This document shows, in pieces, positions 39,113 through 48,747 of a stretch of 64,000 nt of DNA. The stretch lies in contig CAIKVZ010000167.1 in NCBI GenBank assembly GCA_903830985.1, positions 1 through 64,000 on the forward strand. Direction: 5' to 3'. Under the pieces are notes generated by a model. It was given only the letters and a program-made list of their open reading frames with translations. It did not search any database and was not told the DNA's origin. How positions within the stretch are numbered: the first letter of the stretch is position 1; every line of letters begins with the position of its first letter. Both the position numbers and the translations under genes were made by a program. Source of the DNA: an uncultured beta proteobacterium (GTDB lineage Bacteria; Pseudomonadota; Gammaproteobacteria; Burkholderiales; Burkholderiaceae_C).

Positions 39113-41164
39113 ATGCGCACCTATTTCCTGACGGCGACACAGCCGAACGTTGGCCTGACCTCGGTTTCCCTCGGCCTGTTGCGCGCCCTGCAAAGGCGCG
39201 GCCAGAAGGTGGCCTTTGTCAAACCCATCACCAAAGGCCTGTCGCATACCGAGCCCTCGGTCCTGTTCGCACGGCGCATCTGCAACGCGCAGAACACCCC
39301 CGATTCCCTGCCCATGAGCCTGGCGACGCAGCGCGTCACCAGTGGCAAAACTGATGAATTGCTGGAGGACATCGTCAGTCTGGCCATGTCCTGTACCCAG
39401 GGTGCGGATGTGCTGGTGGTCGAAGGCATCCATGCCGACCCGAGTCGGGCTTTCATCCCTCGTCTGTCGGCCGATATCGCACGCAGCCTGCAGGCCGACG
39501 TGGTGCTGGTGGCCAGTGCGGCCGATGAGGAGGGCATTGCCGAGACCCACTACATGATCGCCCAGGTGCGCAATGCCGGGCGCAACGTGGCGGGGGTGAT
39601 CTTCAACCGCGCGGCAACGGGCTTCGACGAGCAGGCCGTCGCGCGCCAACTGGACGGTGTGCCGATCTGGGGCGTGATCCGGGATAACCCGGCGCTGTCG
39701 GCACCGCGCACACTGAACGTGGCGCGCCATCTGGGCGCCGAAGTAATGAACGAGGGCGAAATCGCCACCCGGCGCGTGCTGGAGACGGTGCTGGCCGCGC
39801 GCTCCGTGTCCGAAGTCATACTGCGACTCAAACCGGGTGCCCTGGTGGTGAGCGCCGGCGACCGGGATGACATCATCCTGGCCACGGCGCTGGCCGAGCG
39901 CAACGGGATCGAACTCGCAGGTCTGGTGCTGACGCATGGCAGTTTCATCAGCCCGCGCATCGAGCGCTTTGGCGCACGCGCCTTCAGCAGCGGCTTGCCG
40001 GTGTTGCGCACCGATGGCGACAGCTACGGCACGGCGGCCAGCATCAGCCGATTGCCCCTGGCCGTGCCCGAGGACGACCTGAGCCGCATGGACCAGGTGA
40101 TCGACAGCGTGGCCGAGCAGATCGATGGCAACGCGATCTGTTCCGGACTGGAGTTGGCGCCTTCAGCCCGCATGTCGCCGCCGGCCTTTCGCTACCAGTT
40201 GATCCAGAAAGCCCGTGCCGCCAACAAGCGCATCGTCCTGCCGGAAGGGGACGAGCCGCGCACCATTCGCGCCGCCGTCATCTGCACCGAGAAGGGCATC
40301 GCGCGCTGTGTGCTGCTGGGCAAGCGCAAGACGATTCAGTCGGTGGCCGACGCCTTGGGGATCGAACTGCCTGCGGGGCTGGAGATCCTGGAGCCGGAGC
40401 AGATCGCCGAGCACTACGTCGCCCCGATGGTGGAACTGCGCAAGAGCAAGGGCTTGACGCCGGGGCAGGCGCTGGTGGCACTGGAAGACAGCGTCGTGCT
40501 GGGCACCATGATGTTGGCGACCGACGAGGTCGATGGCCTGGTCAGCGGCGCGGTGCACACCACGGCCAGCACGGTGCGCCCGGCCCTGCAGTTGATCCGC
40601 ACGGCGCCGGGCTCGTCCATCGTGTCCTCATGCTTCTTCATGCTCATGCCGGAACAGGTGCTGGTGTATGCCGACTGTGCCATCAACCCCTCGCCCACGG
40701 CGTCAGAGTTGGCCGAAATCGCCAAGCAGACCGCCGACAGCGCAAGGGCCTTCGGCATCGACCCCAAGATCGCCATGATCAGTTACAGCACCGGCGAATC
40801 CGGCACCGGCGACGATGTCGAGAAGGTGCGCGCCGCCACCGAACTGGCACACGCCCGCTGGCCGGAGCTGTTGCTCGACGGTCCCATGCAGTACGACGCG
40901 GCCACCGTGCAGGATGTGGCTGCGCAAAAGGCGCCGGGCAGCGCCGTGGCCGGGCAGGCCACGGTCTTCGTGTTCCCCGACCTGAACACCGGCAACACCA
41001 CCTACAAGGCGGTACAGCGCTCGGCCAATGTGGTGTCGGTGGGCCCCATGCTGCAGGGCCTGCGCAAGCCGGTGAACGATTTGTCGCGCGGCGCGCTGGT
41101 CGACGACATCGTTTTCACGATCGCCTTGACCGCCATCCAGGCCGAGGCGATGGCGCGAAAATGA
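39113..41164 (+). CDS. pta: Phosphate acetyltransferase (BioD-like/DRTGG N-terminus plus PTA_PTB domain)
   Basis: MRTYFLTATQPNVGLTSVSLGLLRALQRRGQKVAFVKPI...RIVLPEGDEPRTIRAAVICTEKGIARCVLLG...GPMQYDAATVQDVAAQKAPGSAVAGQATVFVFPDLNTGNTTYKAVQRSA. Confidence 0.94.
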   Translation: MRTYFLTATQPNVGLTSVSLGLLRALQRRGQKVAFVKPITKGLSHTEPSVLFARRICNAQNTPDSLPMSLATQRVTSGKTDELLEDIVSLAMSCTQGADVLVVEGIHADPSRAFIPRLSADIARSLQADVVLVASAADEEGIAETHYMIAQVRNAGRNVAGVIFNRAATGFDEQAVARQLDGVPIWGVIRDNPALSAPRTLNVARHLGAEVMNEGEIATRRVLETVLAARSVSEVILRLKPGALVVSAGDRDDIILATALAERNGIELAGLVLTHGSFISPRIERFGARAFSSGLPVLRTDGDSYGTAASISRLPLAVPEDDLSRMDQVIDSVAEQIDGNAICSGLELAPSARMSPPAFRYQLIQKARAANKRIVLPEGDEPRTIRAAVICTEKGIARCVLLGKRKTIQSVADALGIELPAGLEILEPEQIAEHYVAPMVELRKSKGLTPGQALVALEDSVVLGTMMLATDEVDGLVSGAVHTTASTVRPALQLIRTAPGSSIVSSCFFMLMPEQVLVYADCAINPSPTASELAEIAKQTADSARAFGIDPKIAMISYSTGESGTGDDVEKVRAATELAHARWPELLLDGPMQYDAATVQDVAAQKAPGSAVAGQATVFVFPDLNTGNTTYKAVQRSANVVSVGPMLQGLRKPVNDLSRGALVDDIVFTIALTAIQAEAMARK

Positions 41165-41192
41165 GGCTTTCGCAATCACTGCAGGACAGACC

Positions 41193-41618
41193 ATGTACCC
41201 ACAGCCCAGCCACAGACTGACAAGGGGTGATCGCGCGCCCAACGCTGGCGAAGCCGCCGTGCTGCAGGCCATGGAGGCGCTCAGCCTGGCCTGCCTGAGC
41301 GCGAGTCGCACCGATCTGGCAGCACTCACCGCCGCCGATTTGACGTACAGCCACTCCGACGGCCACATCCAGACACAGGAAGAGTTCATCGCCTCACTGG
41401 AAAGCGGACGTTCGGGCTTTCGCGGCATCAAACTTCGCGAGGTTTGCGTGCAACTGGCCGGCCAGATCGCACTCGTGCAGCAGCACGCCCTGTACGCCAC
41501 CTGGAATGGCGGCGAACCCGGCAGCGCCGACCTGCAGGTCAGCCAGGTCTGGCAGCAGGACGGCGGCGTCTGGCGTTTGCTGCTGCGCCTGGCGCACCGG
41601 ACCCAGCCGTTGGATTGA
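41193..41618 (+). CDS. NTF2-like / DUF4440 family protein
   Basis: AVLQAMEALSLACLSASRTDLAALTAADLTYSHSDGHIQTQEEFIASLESG...VWRLLLRLAHRTQ SnoaL-like pattern. Confidence 0.75.
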   Translation: MYPQPSHRLTRGDRAPNAGEAAVLQAMEALSLACLSASRTDLAALTAADLTYSHSDGHIQTQEEFIASLESGRSGFRGIKLREVCVQLAGQIALVQQHALYATWNGGEPGSADLQVSQVWQQDGGVWRLLLRLAHRTQPLD

Positions 41619-41633
41619 GTTGGAGGTTGAATC

Positions 41634-41658
41634 TCAGGGCTTGAACATCAAGCCCTGA
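41634..41658. terminator. Perfect 10-bp hairpin between convergent genes (weak or no U-tract)
   Basis: tcagggcttg-aacat-caagccctga, in the gap between the NTF2-like gene and icd. Confidence 0.5.
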
Positions 41659-41684
41659 AGTTTCAGTCCGGGTTATCGCTACGC

Positions 41685-43922
41685 TCAGCCCTGCGCAGCG
41701 GCCAGGACCGCGTTGAAGGTCGCGCTGGGGCGCATGACGGCATTCATCTTCTTCAGGTCGGGCAAGTAGTAGCCACCGATGTCCGCAGGCTTGCCTTGCA
41801 CGGCCTTGAACTCTGCCGTGATCTTGGCCTCGTTCTCCTCCAGTGATTTCGCCAGGGGCGCGAAATGCGCTGCCAGTTCCTTGTCCTGCGTCTGCGCGGC
41901 CAGTTCCTGAGCCCAGTACATGGCCAGATAAAACTGGCTGCCGCGGTTGTCCAGCTGGCCGGTCTTGGGCGACGGGCCCTTGCTGTTGTCCAGCAACTTG
42001 CCCGTCGCCGAGTCCAGCGTCTTGGCCAGGATCGTCGCCTTGGTGTTGCCGGTCTTCAGGCCCAGGTCTTCCAGGCTGACGGCCAGCGCCAGGAACTCAC
42101 CCAGCGAATCCCAGCGCAGGTGGTTTTCTTCCACCAGTTGCTGCACGTGCTTGGGCGCAGAACCGCCGGCACCGGTCTCGTACATGCCGCCGCCGGCCAT
42201 CAGGGGCACGATGGACAGCATCTTGGCGCTGGTGCCCAGTTCCATGATGGGGAACAGGTCGGTCAGGTAGTCGCGCAGGATGTTGCCGGTGACCGAGATC
42301 GTGTCCAGGCCGCGGATCGCACGCTCCATGGTGTAACGGATGGCGCGCACCTGCGACATGATCTGGATGTCCAGGCCCGTGGTGTCGTGGTCCTTGAGGT
42401 AGGTGTGGACCTTCTTGATCAGCTCGTTTTCGTGCGGGCGATACGGGTCCAGCCAGAACACGGCCGGCATGCCGGAGTTGCGCGCGCGCGTCACGGCCAG
42501 CTTGACCCAGTCGCGGATGGCCGCGTCTTTGGCCTGGCACATGCGCCAGATGTCGCCCTGTTCCACGTTCTGTGTCAACAGCACTTCACCCGTTGCGATG
42601 TCGGTGATGTTGGCCACGCCGTCTTCAGGCATCTCGAAGGTCTTGTCGTGCGAGCCATACTCTTCGGCCTGCTGTGCCATCAGTCCCACGTTGGGCACGG
42701 TGCCCATGGTGCGCGGATCAAAGTTGCCGTTCCATTTGCAGAAGTTGATCATCTCCTGGTAGATGCGGGCGAAGGTGCTCTCCGGCATCACCGCCTTGAC
42801 GTCCTTCAAGCGGCCGTCCGCGCCCCACATCTTGCCGCCGTTGCGGATCATGGCCGGCATGGACGCGTCGACGATGATGTCGTTGGGCGAGTGGAAATTG
42901 GTGATGCCCTTGGCCGAGTCCACCATCGCCAGTTCGGGGCGGTGCTCGTGGCAGGCGTGCAGGTCCGCGATGATCTCCTCGCGCTGCGACTGCGGCAGGG
43001 TGGCAATCTTGTCGTACAGGTTGATCATGCCGTTGTTCACGTTCACGCCCAACTGGTCGAACAGCTTGGCGTGTTTCTCGAACGCGTCCTTGTAGAAGAT
43101 GCGCACGCAGTGACCGAAGACGATGGGGTGCGAGACCTTCATCATCGTGGCCTTGACGTGCAGCGAGAACATCACGCCGGTCTTGTGCGCGTCTTCGATC
43201 TCTTTCTCATAGAACTCCAGCAGCGCCTTCTTGCTCATGAACATGCTGTCGATGATCTCGCCGGCGAGCAGTTTGGTCAGGGGCTTGAACACGATGGTCT
43301 TGCCGCCTTTGGTGATCAACTCCATCTTCACGTCGCGCGCCTTGTCCAGCGTCAGGGACTTCTCACCGTGGTAGAAGTCGCCATGGTGCATGTGCGAGAC
43401 GTGGCTGCGCGATGCCTGGCTCCAGTCGGCCATGGAGTGCGGGTGCTTGCGGGCATAGTTCTTCACGGCCAGGGGGGCACGGCGGTCCGAGTTGCCCTCG
43501 CGCAGCACGGGGTTCACCGCGCTGCCGATGCAGCGGGCGTAGCGGGCGCGGATGGCCTTGTCGGCGTCGGTCTTGGGATCTTCCGGATAGTCGGGAACGG
43601 CATAGCCCTTGGACTGCAGTTCCTTGATGCAGGCGATGAGCTGGCCCACGGAAGCGCTGATGTTGGGCAGCTTGATGATGTTGGTGTCTGGCAGGTGCGT
43701 CAGTCGGCCCAGTTCGGCCAGGTTGTCGGGCACCTTTTGGGCGTCGGTCAGGTATTCGGGGAAATCGGCCAGCACCCGGGATGCGACCGAGATGTCGCAC
43801 TCGGCCACGTCAACGCCAGCGGGCGCGGCAAAGGTTCGAATCACCGGCAGAAACGCCGAGGTCGCCAGCAGCGGCGCTTCGTCTGTCAAGGTGTAGATGA
43901 TTTTTGCAGTTTCAGCAGTCAT
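41685..43922 (-). CDS. icd: NADP-dependent isocitrate dehydrogenase, monomeric type
   Basis: [51 protein letters not shown]...[32 protein letters not shown]; about 745 aa. Confidence 0.95.
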   Translation of the reverse strand: MTAETAKIIYTLTDEAPLLATSAFLPVIRTFAAPAGVDVAECDISVASRVLADFPEYLTDAQKVPDNLAELGRLTHLPDTNIIKLPNISASVGQLIACIKELQSKGYAVPDYPEDPKTDADKAIRARYARCIGSAVNPVLREGNSDRRAPLAVKNYARKHPHSMADWSQASRSHVSHMHHGDFYHGEKSLTLDKARDVKMELITKGGKTIVFKPLTKLLAGEIIDSMFMSKKALLEFYEKEIEDAHKTGVMFSLHVKATMMKVSHPIVFGHCVRIFYKDAFEKHAKLFDQLGVNVNNGMINLYDKIATLPQSQREEIIADLHACHEHRPELAMVDSAKGITNFHSPNDIIVDASMPAMIRNGGKMWGADGRLKDVKAVMPESTFARIYQEMINFCKWNGNFDPRTMGTVPNVGLMAQQAEEYGSHDKTFEMPEDGVANITDIATGEVLLTQNVEQGDIWRMCQAKDAAIRDWVKLAVTRARNSGMPAVFWLDPYRPHENELIKKVHTYLKDHDTTGLDIQIMSQVRAIRYTMERAIRGLDTISVTGNILRDYLTDLFPIMELGTSAKMLSIVPLMAGGGMYETGAGGSAPKHVQQLVEENHLRWDSLGEFLALAVSLEDLGLKTGNTKATILAKTLDSATGKLLDNSKGPSPKTGQLDNRGSQFYLAMYWAQELAAQTQDKELAAHFAPLAKSLEENEAKITAEFKAVQGKPADIGGYYLPDLKKMNAVMRPSATFNAVLAAAQG

Positions 43923-44105
43923 GGTGTCCTTCGTCTCTTGGGTGGTTGTGGTGGCGAAATGATTCGTGGGCGATGTTAAACCGTTCACTCAGGCCGGCCT
44001 GCATGTTATAGGCTTCGTACCTGTTGTTTTTGACGCAGGTCATGGTTGCGTTCCGGCAAGCTGCCCGGTGGTGTTGAATTCAGGGCCTGCATCGGGCGCC
44101 AGGGT

Positions 44106-44861
44106 TCAACGGTCACTGGCGATGCCCAGCAGGTCCAGTATCCCGCAAACGAAGCTCAGCGGATGCGCCGGGCAGCCCGGGACGTAAAGCGTGGGAACCA
44201 CGCGGTCCAAAAAGCTGCGGTCCAGCGCCGGCGAGCCGGCAAAGGCTCCACCGGAGATGGCGCAGGCGCCCACCGCGATCAGGAAGCGGGGTTCGGGCAT
44301 GGCGTCCCAGCACTGCTGCAGCGCGTCCTGCATGTGGCGTGTGATGGGGCCCGACAGCACCAGTGCGTCGGCGTGGCGCGGCGAGGCCACGATGTCGATG
44401 CCGTAGCGCCCCAGGTCGAAATTCACGTTCGACAGCGCGTTGATCTCCAGTTCACAGCCGTTGCAGCCACCGGCCGACACCGAGCGCAGCTTCAGCGAAC
44501 GGCCAAAGCGTAGTCGCAGCGCGGCCGAGACCTGGATCGGGTCCGGTGCCAGGCGCTGCGCGCTCACCACCAGCGCCGCACGGTCAGTGCCGGCGATGCG
44601 GTAGTTGGCGTTGAAGCTGATTTTTTGGCTCGGGCACACTGGCGCGCAGTCGCCGCACAGCACGCAGCGCCCCAGATCAATGCGCAGGGGCGTCAAGGCA
44701 ATCGCGTCGGTCGGGCAGACCGCAAGACAGGCGCTGCAGCCGACACCGCAATCCACCGCGGAAATCAGCGGCGCGCCACGCAGGCCAGTGGGTTGCGCTT
44801 GGCGCGGATCGGGGATGTACTGTTTCCCCTGGGAAATTCTGACGGCAATGGCGTTAAACAT
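44106..44861 (-). CDS. Complex 2: fused 2x[4Fe-4S] ferredoxin (HyfH-like) + NuoB/HyfI-like subunit
   Basis: CGVGCSACLAVCPTDAIAL and CVLCGDCAPVCPSQ followed by SVSAGGCNGCELEINALSNVNFDLGRYGIDIVASPRHADALVLSGPITRHM...VGACAISGGAF...PGCPAHPLSFV. Confidence 0.9.
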   Translation of the reverse strand: MFNAIAVRISQGKQYIPDPRQAQPTGLRGAPLISAVDCGVGCSACLAVCPTDAIALTPLRIDLGRCVLCGDCAPVCPSQKISFNANYRIAGTDRAALVVSAQRLAPDPIQVSAALRLRFGRSLKLRSVSAGGCNGCELEINALSNVNFDLGRYGIDIVASPRHADALVLSGPITRHMQDALQQCWDAMPEPRFLIAVGACAISGGAFAGSPALDRSFLDRVVPTLYVPGCPAHPLSFVCGILDLLGIASDR

Positions 44862-44938
44862 CAGTGCTCATTTTACGTTTGGGTCACGGCGCTACCATCG
44901 GTGCTTGCAAGCCTTTGCCAACCCTTAAGCACAACACC

Positions 44939-45250
44939 ATGGCCACCCCAAGAACAACGATGAAGGGCTTTCACTGCTGGGACGGTGACACCCTGGTGCT
45001 GAACATCCTGGGCACGCCCTCGGCCTCCCGGGACGCCATCGGCAAGGTCAAGGGCCAGCAACTCAAGGTCAGTGTCACCGAAGCGCCCAAGGCCGGACGC
45101 GCCACGGACCACATGGTGAAGTTTCTGGCCGGCGAATTCGAGGTGGCGCGCTCCGACATCGAGGTCGTTTTCGGCCGAATGAACATCAACAAGCAGCTTC
45201 GCATCAAGGCGCCCAAACGGCTGCCGGACTGCATTGAACCCAAGCCTTAG
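44939..45250 (+). CDS. DUF167 (YggU-like) family protein
   Basis: MATPRTTMKGFHCWDGDTLVLNILGTPSASRDAIGKVKGQQLKVSVTEAPKAGRATDHMVKFLAGEFEVARSDIEVVFGRMNINKQLRI. Confidence 0.83.
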   Translation: MATPRTTMKGFHCWDGDTLVLNILGTPSASRDAIGKVKGQQLKVSVTEAPKAGRATDHMVKFLAGEFEVARSDIEVVFGRMNINKQLRIKAPKRLPDCIEPKP

Positions 45251-45266
45251 TGCCAGCGGGGCTTTA

Positions 45267-46745
45267 CTAGAGGTCATTGCCGCAATAGGAGAGATCGAAA
45301 CTCTTGTTGCAGATCGGGAAATCCGAGATCGCGTTGTTTCGCATGCACAGGGCCAGGCCAAACCAGTTCTTCAGCGACGGGTCCTGCAGCTTGCAGTGAG
45401 CCAGGCGCCCGGCAGCGTCGGTTTCCAGCACCTGCACGACTTCGCCGCGAAAGCCCTCGGTCAGTGAAATGCACAGCGCTTCGGGCTGCAGGGGGGTGTT
45501 GGCCGCCAGCAGTTCTGTCGCGCGCAGGTCCAGATCGGGTTCTTTCAGGACCTGGTTCAGCCAGACCACCGAGGCGTCGATTTCCCGCATGCGCAGTTCG
45601 GTGCGTGACCAGCAGTCGCCGTCCAACCCGGTCAGCAACGGGATCGGTCGGGCCTGAAAAAGGCGACCGGGCAGTTCGGTACGCGTGTCGATGGCGACGC
45701 CGCTGGCGCGTGCCACCAGCCCCACCAAGCCCAGGCCCAGGGCGTCGGCCTGGCTGATGACACCCACGCCCTGAAAGCGCGCCCGCACGCTGCGGGATTC
45801 GTGCATCAGCCGGTTCACCTGCGCCAGGTCCGTGGCAAAGGCGCTCAGGGTGACGAGCAGGTCCTGGCGCAATTCATCGTCAATGCCAATACGCACGCCG
45901 CCGGGACGCAGCCAGCCGCGGCCAAAGCGGCTGCCGCAGGCGCGCATGGAAGCGTTGATGATGGCGGTGCGCAGGCGCCCGTAGCTGGCGCCACCCTGCA
46001 GGAAAGCAATGTCCGTGGCCAGGCCGCCGAGCGATGCCAGGTGCATGGCCACGCGCTCCAACTCCAGCGCCACGCCGCGAACCCGTTCCACTGCCGGGTC
46101 GACAGCATGGCCGGCGAGGGCTTCGATGGCCGCGCAATGGCCCCAGGCGTAGGCGACGCTGGAGTCGCCCACCACGGTCTCGATGGTCGAAGTCTGGGAC
46201 AGGGGCGCACGCTGCAGCAGCAGCGCCTCCACGCCCCTGTGCTGGTAGCCGAGCTGGATTTCCAGGTGCTGCACTTCTTCGCCCAGGCACTGGAAGCGGA
46301 AATGACCAGGCTCGATCACGCTGGCGTGGATCGGGCCCACGCCCACCTCGTGCAGTTCCTGGCCGCGCATGTGGAAGAACGGGTAGTCGGCCATGGCCTG
46401 CTGGCGCACGCCCGCAAAGCGCACGGGTTTGAGCCAGGGGTGACCGGTGGGCGTGAGCCCGGTCTGCTCCCACAATTCGCGCTCCAGCATCTGCACGGCG
46501 GGAAAAAGCGCGGTGAGCGACGGGTAGGAGTTGCCGACCGGGCCACAGCCGCGCAGCACGCTCAAGGCGCCGTTTGGCCCCAGCAGCACGGCCGTGGTGA
46601 TGACCTCGGTGTGCGCCGGGCGGCCATACAGCGTCAGCATGCGCTCGCCCGCGCTCAGGCGTTGCGCGCAGGCATCGGCCCAGGCCGCCAGAGGCTCGGG
46701 CCGGAGGTCAGCAGTTGGCAGCAGCAAGACCGGTTCACCCATCAT
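45267..46745 (-). CDS. Complex 2: HyfG/NuoCD-like large subunit lacking NiFe ligands
   Basis: LHEVGVGPIHASVIEPGHFRFQCLGEEVQHLEIQLGYQHRGVE; canonical sites replaced by ETVVGDSSVAYAWGHC and C-terminal NKSFDLSYCGNDL. Confidence 0.85.
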   Translation of the reverse strand: MMGEPVLLLPTADLRPEPLAAWADACAQRLSAGERMLTLYGRPAHTEVITTAVLLGPNGALSVLRGCGPVGNSYPSLTALFPAVQMLERELWEQTGLTPTGHPWLKPVRFAGVRQQAMADYPFFHMRGQELHEVGVGPIHASVIEPGHFRFQCLGEEVQHLEIQLGYQHRGVEALLLQRAPLSQTSTIETVVGDSSVAYAWGHCAAIEALAGHAVDPAVERVRGVALELERVAMHLASLGGLATDIAFLQGGASYGRLRTAIINASMRACGSRFGRGWLRPGGVRIGIDDELRQDLLVTLSAFATDLAQVNRLMHESRSVRARFQGVGVISQADALGLGLVGLVARASGVAIDTRTELPGRLFQARPIPLLTGLDGDCWSRTELRMREIDASVVWLNQVLKEPDLDLRATELLAANTPLQPEALCISLTEGFRGEVVQVLETDAAGRLAHCKLQDPSLKNWFGLALCMRNNAISDFPICNKSFDLSYCGNDL

Positions 46746-48169
46746 TGGCCTCCAATCGACTGCGCCACCTGCACCAGCAGGCGGCTGATGGGGTCGGGCG
46801 TGTACACGCCCAGCAGCACCAGCACCAGCACGAAGCCCAGTTTGGGCAGGGTCGTGACCCAGGACTCGTGGACCTGCCCACCGCTGCGGTTCGACGCGCC
46901 CCACAGCATGGGGAAGATGGAGCGTCCGGTGGCGACGAAGATGATGGTCAGCATGGTGCACATCAGGCTGAAGGCCATCATGTTGCCGGCCTGCACGATG
47001 CCCGACAGGATCAGCATCTCGGCCAGAAAACTGCCAAAGGGCGGGAAACCGAGCAGGGCAAAAACGCCCACCGCGAACATCAGCCCGGAGAAGGGCAGGA
47101 CGCGAATCACGCCGCTCAGCGCCCGGATTTCGTTCGTGCCGTAAACCGCGCGCAGCCGTCCCGCCGTGAGGAACAGCAGGGCCTTGACGAAGGCGTTGCT
47201 CACGATGTAGAGCAGCACGCCGTAGGCTGCGGCCTTGCCCACCGACAGGCCGATGGCGATCACGCCGGATGAGCTGACGCAGGCGTAGGCCACAAGCCGC
47301 TTGTAGCTGCGCGCCGCCATCACCTGCACGGCGGCCACGACCAGCGACAAACAACCCATGAGCAGCAGCTCGTGCGACACGAAGCCCGGATCCTGGCCGC
47401 GAAAGATGTGCAGGATGCGAAACACCGCCACCACACTGATGTTGAACTGGATGGCGGCGAGCAGGGCGCTGGTGCTGGTGGGCGCTGCCTCGTAGGTGGC
47501 GGGCATCCAGTTGTACAGGGGCGCCAGGCCCAGCTTGGACCCGAGGCCAAACAGCATCAGCGCCAAGCCCAGGCGCTGCCAACTGTCGCCCACCACAGGC
47601 AGGCCGCGCGCCATCAGGTCCAGCGCGAAATTCATTTCCAGCCCATGCAGGTGGGCGGAGCGCGTCAGGCACATGATGCCCAGAAAGGTCAGCGCCAGCG
47701 AGATGCTGGAGTACAGCAGGTAGCTCCAGGCGACGCGCCGCGGAGCGATGGCGTCACCCTGCGCCACCAGCGGCGCGGCACACAGCGTGGTGAGCTCGAT
47801 GAATGCCCACAGCAGCAGCAGGTTGTTTGCCATCACGCCCAGGTTCATGGCCAGCATGAAGGCCAGCGTGAGACCGGTGCGGCTCGCCATGTGGCTGGCC
47901 AATGTTTGTGAGGTGTTGACGCGAGAGGCCATGTACACGCTGATCCCTAAGAACACGCTGTTGATCACCAGCAGGAACAGCATGGAGGTGGCGTCAAGCA
48001 CGAAGTAGCGCCTGCCAAAGTACAGCGGCATGTCGCTCAGGGGCGTCTGCACGAAGACGCCGATCCAGCACAGCAGATTCACCAGCGCGATGGCCACCAG
48101 CGTCGGCCCAACCCAGCGGTGGTGCAGTTCGCTGTGCAGCGGCGCGTCCATGACTTCGGTCGAACTCAT
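46742..48169 (-). CDS. Complex 2: HyfF-like proton-conducting transporter subunit
   Basis: LLLLWAFIELTTLCAAPLVAQGDAIAPRRVAWSYLLYSS...FGLGSKLGLAPLYNWMPATYEAAPTSTSALLAAIQFNISVVAVFRI; start at MSSTEVMDAPLHSELHH. Confidence 0.85.
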   Translation of the reverse strand: MSSTEVMDAPLHSELHHRWVGPTLVAIALVNLLCWIGVFVQTPLSDMPLYFGRRYFVLDATSMLFLLVINSVFLGISVYMASRVNTSQTLASHMASRTGLTLAFMLAMNLGVMANNLLLLWAFIELTTLCAAPLVAQGDAIAPRRVAWSYLLYSSISLALTFLGIMCLTRSAHLHGLEMNFALDLMARGLPVVGDSWQRLGLALMLFGLGSKLGLAPLYNWMPATYEAAPTSTSALLAAIQFNISVVAVFRILHIFRGQDPGFVSHELLLMGCLSLVVAAVQVMAARSYKRLVAYACVSSSGVIAIGLSVGKAAAYGVLLYIVSNAFVKALLFLTAGRLRAVYGTNEIRALSGVIRVLPFSGLMFAVGVFALLGFPPFGSFLAEMLILSGIVQAGNMMAFSLMCTMLTIIFVATGRSIFPMLWGASNRSGGQVHESWVTTLPKLGFVLVLVLLGVYTPDPISRLLVQVAQSIGGQ

Positions 48170-48747
48170 TGGGTCTCCTCGCGCGCGGCGATCAGCCACC
48201 CACCCACGCCCACGGTCAGCAGGTAGATGCCGCTCAGGGCGGCGTGCACCGGCAGCGGCCAGGGTTCGGGCAGCAGGGACTCGAACAGTGCCAGCGCGTT
48301 CTCCAGAAACAGCAGGGCCACGAGCTGCGCCGGCGGTGCGCTGTTGGTGGACAGCAGCAGCAAGGCCACGGCCACGGTCGCGCCGATGACGCCCAGGGTC
48401 AGTGCCTGCGCGTCGCTCATGCTGGGCGCGCCGAACTGGAAGGCCAGCACCAGCAACGCACTGGCCACGACCCAAGTGAAGAGGTTGGACGGCATCAGGT
48501 CGAGGTTGGGCTCAGCGCGCAGCCGGATGGCGCGGCGCAGCAGCCAGGGCGCCAGCAGCGTGCGCAGCACCAGCACTTCGGCCAGCGCGCCCAGGGTGTG
48601 GGCCGACAGTTCGCTGCTGCGCATCCAGCCGTTCCAGGCCAGGGCCAGTGCCTGCACGGCCAGCCACACGGGCGCGGCGCGCAGCTTGCTGAAGAACACC
48701 GGCAGCACCACGGCGACGAGGAACAAGACCAGGGGCAGCGACGCCAT
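48166..48747 (-). CDS. Complex 2: HyfE-like membrane subunit
   Basis: Multi-TM MASLPLVLFLVAVVLPVFF...LVALLFLENALALFESLLPEPWPLPVHAALSGIYLLTVGVGGWLI; position and coupling match the HyfE slot. Confidence 0.72.
   Translation of the reverse strand: MASLPLVLFLVAVVLPVFFSKLRAAPVWLAVQALALAWNGWMRSSELSAHTLGALAEVLVLRTLLAPWLLRRAIRLRAEPNLDLMPSNLFTWVVASALLVLAFQFGAPSMSDAQALTLGVIGATVAVALLLLSTNSAPPAQLVALLFLENALALFESLLPEPWPLPVHAALSGIYLLTVGVGGWLIAAREETQ

Noticed and set aside
41865-43979. 704-aa plus-strand ORF antisense to icd
   Set aside because: Shadow ORF: composition is His/Gln/Val/Gly-rich with no recognisable domain and mirrors the codon pattern of the well-supported icd gene.
45267-47672. Single 801-aa protein as listed in the ORF track
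   Set aside because: The N-terminal ~309 residues are out-of-frame antiporter-gene sequence; the real large-subunit start (MMGEPVLLLP) is at 46745, overlapping the HyfF stop by 4 nt.
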